This document shows, one piece after another, positions 58,536 to 64,000 of a stretch of DNA of 64,000 bases. The stretch covers positions 27,383,801-27,447,800 of the forward strand of contig NC_084491.1 in the NCBI RefSeq assembly GCF_030035675.1, written 5' to 3'. Source of the stretch: Rhineura floridana (taxonomy: Eukaryota; Chordata; Lepidosauria; Squamata; Rhineuridae). Positions within the stretch are counted from its first letter, which is position 1; each line of letters begins with the position of its first letter. The notes under the pieces were generated by a model. That model searched no databases. It saw nothing but the letters and a program-made list of their open reading frames with translations, and had not been told where the DNA came from. The position numbers and the translations under genes are program-made.

Positions 58536-59010
58536 CTGGAGCAACTATCTGGTAAGAGTATTCAGCACCCCTCTCCTGGGTGATCCTTTTGCTGTTCAAC
58601 TAAGACCCTCTCACCCACCTTCACACATTTCATAAGTCAATCTGGGCAGGCACATGATTAATGGCACCCTTCTGTATCAAATTAATCCTTGGTTGGGATT
58701 GATGTGGGTTGCATGGGGGCAATACTTGGAGGAAGCTCAAGGAAATGAAATCATGAGTGCCGTGACTTGGTAACAAGGCGTTTCTTTGCCTACGGGAAGG
58801 CCATAAGCATTTGACGTAGGGCTCTGCTGAGTTGGCATTTGCAGACTCTCTCTTTGTCTTCTTTTTGCTGATGGCATACTTTAACAAGTCTGCTGTCTTC
58901 CCTTTAAGTGCCCTTGTGTTGTCTCTGGTTCTGCAAGGAGAACAGGAGATCTTGGACAGCCTTTCTTCCCTCTCTCAAAGAGTTTTACCTCGGTGGTGGT
59001 GGGTGCTCAA
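58536..59010 (+). other. ESAM-like intron 1, unassigned
   Basis: No exon or repeat recognised. Confidence 0.4.
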
Positions 59011-59565
59011 AGGGTTAATTCAACTAAGTCCCACTCAGAGCAGACTCATGGACATAAATGACCCTAAGTTAGACATGTTTATTAGCTTCATAATAATAAT
59101 AAAATAATAAAATTTTATTTATGAGTCACCTATCTGGCCGAATGAACGGCCACTCTAGGCGACGTACATAACACAGTAAAATACAATGTAAAAACCAATG
59201 AGGACCACAATCAATAATTAATCTAAACACCACCCTTCCAGTTAATAACAGCATTAAAAACTAATCTACCCCAAGGATCCTGTATACCTGCCTGAACAGC
59301 CGGGTTTTCAAGGCCCGGCGGAAACCTATCAGGGAAGGGGCATGGCGAAGATCGAAAGGAAGGGAATTCCAGAGGGTGGGGGCCACAATCGAAAATGCCC
59401 TCTCTCTGGTCCGCACCAGCCTAGCTATTGTAACTGGTGGGACCGAGAGAAGGTCTTGCATGGCTGATCTTGTCGGGTGGCATGATTGCTGACGCTGGAG
59501 GCGCTCCTTCATTGGGTCTGCTCTGAGTAGGACCAGCATTGAATGCCACCCCAAATGTATGCTGC
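59011..59565. repeat. Palindromic repeat split by an L2 3' end
   Basis: The left half (59011-59092: CAACTAAGTCCCACTCAGAG, CAGACTCATGGACATAAATG) and the right half (59510-59560: TTGGGTCTGCTCTGAGTAGG, ACCAGCATTGAATGCCACC) form the palindrome seen unbroken at 60300-60425. The L2 piece lies between them. Confidence 0.7.
59093..59510 (-). mobile_element. L2-clade LINE 3' end, well preserved
   Basis: The minus strand encodes RTRERAFSIVAPTLWNSLPF, then LRHAPSLIGFRRALKTRLFR, the L2 C-terminal block. The tail on the + strand runs from AATAATAATAAAATAATAAA through GAGTCACCTATCTGGCCGAA. It inserted into a palindromic repeat. Confidence 0.85.
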
Positions 59566-59619
59566 TTTCTGGCCCTTCTATCTTGGCACCAGCTGTATGA
59601 CTGGCAGACTAGCACAACA

Positions 59620-59760
59620 GATCTGTATTTGTTTTATTGGGTTTTTAACACTGCCTTCCTAATGAGATCATCTCCCCAATGCTTTGTACAGCCAAAGCCC
59701 AAGACAGCTAAGATGCAATCATAAAATATAACAAAACGGTTAAGAACAAGGCAGTATCAA
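59620..59760 (-). mobile_element. LINE tail fragment
   Basis: TTTGTTTTATTGGGTTTTTA, ACACTGCCTTCCTAATGAGA and AGCCAAAGCCCAAGACAGC recall an L2-like tail on the minus strand. The support is weak. Confidence 0.4.
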
Positions 59761-59774
59761 ATAAAACCAGATCC

Positions 59775-60215
59775 AATATTTATTTATTTATTTTATTTTA
59801 TTTATATACCGCCCTAAGCCCGAAGGCCCTCTGGGCGGTGTACAAAAAGATAAAAACAAGCGCAATATATAAATACAATAATACAATAAATCAAAAAACA
59901 AAACAAACAAACAATAAAAGAACCAAACAACATCCAAAAAACAAAATAATGATGAAAATGCTATTAAAACACGCTTTAAAATGCCTGGGAGTATAAAAAG
60001 GTTTTCACCTGGCGCCGAAAAGATAGTAGCGTCGGCGCCAGGTGCACCTCATCAGGGAGGCTATTCCACAGTTCGGGGGCCACCACGGAAAAGGCCCTGG
60101 TTCTAGTCACTACCCTCCGAGCTTCTCGATGGGATGGCACTCGGAGGAGGGCCTTAGATGTTGAGCGCAGTGTCCGGGTAGGTTGGAGAAAGGGGAGTAT
60201 CTAATAACACAACTT
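59775..60215 (-). mobile_element. L2-clade LINE 3' end, young-looking
   Basis: The + strand shows TATTTATTTATTTTATTTTA, then ATACCGCCCTAAGCCCGAAG, GCCCTCTGGGCGGTGTAC and A-rich sequence, followed by the complement of the ORF2 C-terminal blocks (GGCTATTCCACAGTTCGGGG and AAAAGGCCCTGGTTCTAG). The tail is cleaner than in most copies here. It is truncated near 60215. Confidence 0.82.
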
Positions 60216-60299
60216 CAGAAGACAGAGTATAAAAAAGAAAAGTCCTAAGGTCCCTCTGGAAGCAGTGATACAGTTTGGCCGTTTTAGATTCTGGGCTTA

Positions 60300-60425
60300 A
60301 CGGGTTGTGTCCAACTCAGTCTTACGCAGAGCAGACCCATTGACATGAACAAACCAAAGTTAGTCATCTCCATTCACTTCAGTGGGTCTGCTCTGAGTCA
60401 AACTAGCATTGGATACATGCCAGCG
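60300..60425. repeat. Palindromic interspersed repeat, intact copy
   Basis: The left half GTTGTGTCCAACTCAGTCTT, ACGCAGAGCAGACCCATTGA pairs with the right half TCAGTGGGTCTGCTCTGAGT, CAAACTAGCATTGGATACAT. It serves as the reference for the fragments at 7525, 33610 and 59011. Confidence 0.75.
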
Positions 60426-61006
60426 GTCTTATGGGGAACCCCCCTCTATAGAAGGTGATGTGTATTTTACTTCAATATGTGACAAGCCAGCCCTGCAGCA
60501 TTTTGGAGCAGGGGCTTGCACATTCTGCTGACTGGGGCCCTGGACGTCTGTCCCAAAGTCTTGCCGTGATGGTGCCACAGTCTGAAAGGCTTGGAGGGAG
60601 GGAGCCACTTGGGCCTTCCATAGGAAGCCATGCCAGAGGCCAGGGCTATAATATAAAAGGCCCAGAACTTTGGGGCTATCTTAACATGCAACTGTTTGCA
60701 GGAGGATTTCTAGACTGATTGCAGTGAAGGTCTGTTCTAGTAGGAGTCTTCTCCTTTCCCCACCCTGCATCACCCCAAATCTCCATTGCCTAGCCTTTAC
60801 TCACCTAGTTAAGCCTAGTACCGGATTGCATTAAAAAAAATCTGGCCATTGGTTCTGGTCACTGGAGTTCATCTTAAAACTAAGGAAGGGTGGACTCAAA
60901 GCATTGCCTCTTATGATACTGCAGAGGGGGAAAGGGGAAGAGCTTGGGTGTATAACTTGCAGCTTCTGCTGAGAGATTGATATCGCTCCATCCAGGGCAT
61001 GGAAAG
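60426..61006 (+). other. ESAM-like intron 1, unassigned
   Basis: The overlapping open frames at 60455-60718 on both strands have no known domain and no splice context. Confidence 0.45.
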
Positions 61007-61315
61007 TAGGGCCGGCCCTACCATTAGTCAGAGAGAGGTGACCACCTCAGCCATCAGATGCTCGGGAGCAGCAACCCCCACCCATCCCCCTGCTGTAGGA
61101 AAGAGCGGTGTGCACCATATGACCTGTCATGCACCCCAGCCCGATGCCCTCACTTGTGGCAAAAGATGCTATCCCATCACCAGTGTTGAAGTAAGATTGA
61201 ACTGCCAGTCCGGCTGGCTTCTGTCTCTGAAATGGGGGTGAGGACAAGTCACATCGTCTTGTCCTTTGCCTCAGGCAACAAAATGTCTTGGACCAGCCAT
61301 AATGTGGGAGAGAGA
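61007..61315. mobile_element. MITE-like repeat, family with GGGCCGGCCCTACC end
   Basis: The left end TAGGGCCGGCCCTACCATTA and the right end AAAATGTCTTGGACCAGCC are approximate inverted copies. Relatives lie at 26157 and 56068. The inner blocks CAGATGCTCGGGAGCAGC and GAACTGCCAGTCCGGCTGG match 56068-56330. Confidence 0.6.
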
Positions 61316-61454
61316 CAACAACATGTTTGGGGGGAGCATCCCACAGTTCCATGAAGAGCCTGCTTGGACAATGAGTAGACTCTGGGAAAGAGAGGGAAGG
61401 TTAGGCCTCAGTCCATGTAAACAGGGGGATAACTTTAGCTTGGGGACGCTGGTT

Positions 61455-61870
61455 CCTAGGAATGGGGGAGAAATTCAATTCAGTTTACATTTAAAGTGGG
61501 ACCAACCTAATTCACACTTTCCAAAATGAGATGCAAACCAAAACGCAGCCATCCTTTGAAATTCACACTTCTCCGCATTTTGCAACGCAGCTTTCCAGCC
61601 ACGTAATGTGTACAAAAACGCTTTACTAGGGTAATGCAAACATCACTGAAAATAGCATGCAAACTTGCATTCTGTTTGGGAAATGGCTTTGCAAAACTGT
61701 ATAGCAGGTGAAATTGCATTCTAATGCATGTAAGTTGGACGTTTGCACTAAAACACTGATGAACTTTCATGAATACTTTTTTTAAAAATAGTAAAGTGAT
61801 GTGGAGGACTGATGAGTGGAAAAATTAGAAACCGAGAGAACTGACATATTCTTCCACCCCTATTCCCCAT
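61455..61870 (+). mobile_element. hAT-like MITE, family TAGGGATGGG, diverged
   Basis: It starts TAGGAATGGGGGAGAAATTC and ends TCTTCCACCCCTATTCC. The inner blocks CGCAGCCATCCTTTGAAATT and CACTAAAACACTGATGAAC match 49495-49839. Confidence 0.7.
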
Positions 61871-62059
61871 GCGCCTCCTCCCACTCGGCTGCGGCTATCG
61901 GAAATGAAACTCTGCTCAAGGGAAATGAGCATGTAAAGATGATTGTAGTCCCTCCTTGGAGAATGTGCTGTGTCTCTCTTTCTAAAGTGGAGATCTCACA
62001 GATATTACCAAGAGCAGTCTAGCTGAGCTTAACTGCTGGTATGCATTGGTATAAAATGT
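61871..62059 (+). other. ESAM-like intron 1, unassigned
   Basis: No exon or repeat recognised in this short stretch. Confidence 0.4.
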
Positions 62060-62275
62060 AAATGTGCTGCCTTCAAGTTGATTCCGACTTATGGCGACCC
62101 TATGAATAGGGTTTTCATGGTAAGCAGTATTCAGTGGGGGTTTACCGTTGCCTTCCTCTGAGGCTGAGAGGCAGTGACTGGCCCAAGGTCACACAGTGAG
62201 TTTCATGGCTGTGTGGGGATTCGAACCTTGGTCTTCCATGTCGTAGTCCGACACTCTATCCACTAGGCCTGCTAA
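62060..62275 (-). mobile_element. Sauria-type tRNA-derived SINE, complete, minus strand
   Basis: On the + strand: the tail complement (GCTGCCTTCAAGTTGATTCC, GACTTATGGCGACCCTATGA), the body (GTTGCCTTCCTCTGAGGCTG, AGTGACTGGCCCAAGGTCAC) and the tRNA-like head complement (GGGGATTCGAACCTTGGTCT with the B box, then CACTCTATCCACTAGGCC). No clear target duplication was found. Confidence 0.9.
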
Positions 62276-62289
62276 AGTAGAGTCTTCAG

Positions 62290-63394
62290 CCCTCATCAGC
62301 AAGCAGCATTTCTGAAGGGCAGCTTTGACAAAAGGAAAGGCTGCCAAGCCCTTCCTCTTAAATGTGGCCTGTTGCTTGCAAGTTGCAGGACTACAGTGGT
62401 TACTCCCTCGGCACTCCCCCTTTTTGCCTTTGGGTTGATAAATAACAAAGAGCCCAGCATTGCCCCTAAAGAGGTTGCCTTAGGCTCCATCAGTTGCTGA
62501 TCACCGCTCTGGGGAGCTCTAATCCAAAATGATGCAAGGTTTAAGCTCAGCATCTTCAAGTTCACCTGGAAACAACCCCCCAGGCAATGCAAACGGCAGG
62601 CAATATTTCTGGATCTAGAGTTTGGAGTGTTTCAATTTTGTTTTACTTGCTAACTTGTCATTCCACAAATTTAAATCCAATTGTCTGTTATCAAGCCACT
62701 CTAGAAGAATAGCTGTACTAGCAAAAAATCTAGGTCTGAAGTTACATACTCTTGGGTTCCTATTTCGTGCTAATCATAATTTGCTCCAATGTCCAAGTCA
62801 GCAAATTATAGCTGGTGCTTGCGATGATGATGATGGAAACTTCTTGTACTTACTATTTTCAGACTTTTGACAGCGATCTAAAAACTTTATATAACAGAAA
62901 GGTCTTTGACATGAGGAGATCTGTTATACAGACTGGGAGGGCAAAGTTTGTTGAGAATGGGAAAAAAATCTGGATTGGAGAGATTCAAGTAGATTGGATT
63001 TTGCTGGAAACACAACATGAAGGGCAGTGGAGGAAGATTATGCAAAAGATTCCTTGTGAACTGCCACTAGAAGCCGCCGCCAATGGATTTGCTTCTCACT
63101 GTGTGCTTCCTCCTGATTTGGGGAACAGTGCAATGTCTTTTGCAGCCACTCCACACCCAAACGTGTAACTCATGAATAAGACAAAGGCATGCTTGGGAAA
63201 TATGTATACCCTTATAAGGCAGTCTGAGTTGTTTGCGGCTCCCTGTTGAATGTACGTTCAGTAGCCAGCCCAGGGTTGTTGGCATGTAATATATGGGCTC
63301 AGTGGCCCCAAAGGGAGGTTTCACTTCCAGGTAAGAAGATGAGCTCAGTCATCATGTTTTCCAAAAACAATTATTATGGTATGCTGTCTCATTT
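62290..63394 (+). other. ESAM-like intron 1, unassigned
   Basis: The 117-codon + frame at 62815-63168 and the 98-codon minus frame at 62296-62592 show no recognised domain. In particular there is no Ig-type Cys/Trp pattern that would mark ESAM exon 2. Confidence 0.45.
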
Positions 63395-63600
63395 TATTAT
63401 TTTATTTATTTTACCTGCAAACATTTCAACGTTAAAAAAAATGGCATAAGAACCATAATAACATTAAGTTCTTAAAAGAAGTACCAAATACACCACAAAT
63501 CAGCTGATCAGATTAATACATCCACATAGTCAGATTACCCCTGAGGGGAAAACCTCGGGTTGAACAGGTGAGTTTTAAGGAGCACCTCGATGCTAATACT
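63395..63600 (-). mobile_element. LINE tail fragment, L2-like
   Basis: TTTTATTATTTTATTTATTT, A-rich sequence and GGGTTGAACAGGTGAGTTTT follow the order of the minus-strand L2 tails at 59093 and 59775. Confidence 0.5.
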
Positions 63601-64000
63601 GTTAAGTCAAACTGCTCATTTTGTGGGTGTTGCAATGGATGGATCAATGAAGCTGTCTTTCACTGTTTAGCTCAACTGATGTCGGTTCCCTCCTAGTTCT
63701 AAATTAATCTGCAATTGTTTAAAAAACCCCACAAAAATGCATTTTATTTTCTCTCAAAATACGTACTCTAAAATGCACTTCGATACTTGGTTTTTTTAGC
63801 TGAGCATAGCATCACAAATTTCAGAAAAGTGCAAAATCTGTAGGAGAACTATGTTCTCATCTGCATGTTAGTCCAGGAGGTGTGGCTCTTGTTGGTTCGT
63901 AAAGGAATTCTTGAAGATTGAATTCCCCGAGCATCCCTACACGGGCGTTCCGTGACTGGAACTCCCTGTGTTTTCCCCCAACCCCCCTATTGTGGAAATT
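63601..64000 (+). other. End of window: intron sequence, possible worn MITE
   Basis: From about 63690 to 63945 CAAAAATGCATTTTATTTTC and CCCGAGCATCCCTA at the end suggest another diverged TAGGGATG-type hAT MITE. No exon was seen. Confidence 0.35.

Noticed and set aside
62622-63168. Two overlapping + frames (82 and 117 codons) as a candidate gene
   Set aside because: No known domain, no promoter or splice context, and the codon content looks random.
46638-64000. ESAM exon 2 (Ig V-type) inside the window
   Set aside because: No frame shows the expected Cys, Trp and D-x-G-x-Y-x-C pattern next to a phase-1 acceptor.
1-64000. Retroviral or other LTR-bearing elements
   Set aside because: No LTR pair, primer-binding site or gag/pol/env-type frame was noticed. 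The reverse-transcriptase hits are all LINE type.

Overview
The window is vertebrate nuclear DNA and almost certainly comes from a squamate reptile. The evidence is the repeat set: tRNA-headed SINEs with a BovB-like tail (Sauria SINE type), a 5S rRNA-headed SINE, many L2- and CR1-clade LINE pieces, an L1-clade piece, and a very dense load of small hAT-like MITEs. No bacterial operon, CRISPR array, retrovirus or LTR element was seen.

Only two host genes are supported, both on the + strand. The first is a complete MSANTD2 (Myb/SANT-like DNA-binding domain protein 2): four coding exons at 8978-9496, 27624-27882, 28878-28938 and 30772-31624, with good splice sites and consistent phases, giving 563 residues. 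It starts in a CpG island at about 8810-9570 and has candidate poly(A) signals between 31983 and 32655. The second is a signal-peptide exon at 46595-46637 in another CpG island (46310-46930), ending with a phase-1 donor. By synteny (ESAM lies just downstream of MSANTD2 in the same orientation in mammals) it is called exon 1 of ESAM. No later ESAM exon was found, so its first intron probably runs past 64000.

Layout: 1-8800 is repeat-rich upstream DNA (L2, L1, SINE and MITE pieces). 8810-32700 is MSANTD2; its 18-kb intron 1 holds a nearly whole antisense L2 LINE (about 16019-21915, 745-residue ORF1, long ORF2 with one frame break and one late stop) and a 428-bp hAT element with a perfect 8-bp target duplication. 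32700-46300 is intergenic and full of MITEs, CR1 pieces and a 5S-headed SINE. 46310-64000 is the ESAM promoter, exon 1 and intron 1, again dense in SINEs and MITEs, many nested.

The most notable non-genic content is a set of hAT-like MITE families with readable target-site duplications (39364-39764, 58006-58511, 35543-35932, 55649-55764, 49495-49839), nested insertions that give relative ages, and palindromic MITEs that share an inner arm but have different ends. Names given to repeat families come from recognised motifs and memory, not from a database search.
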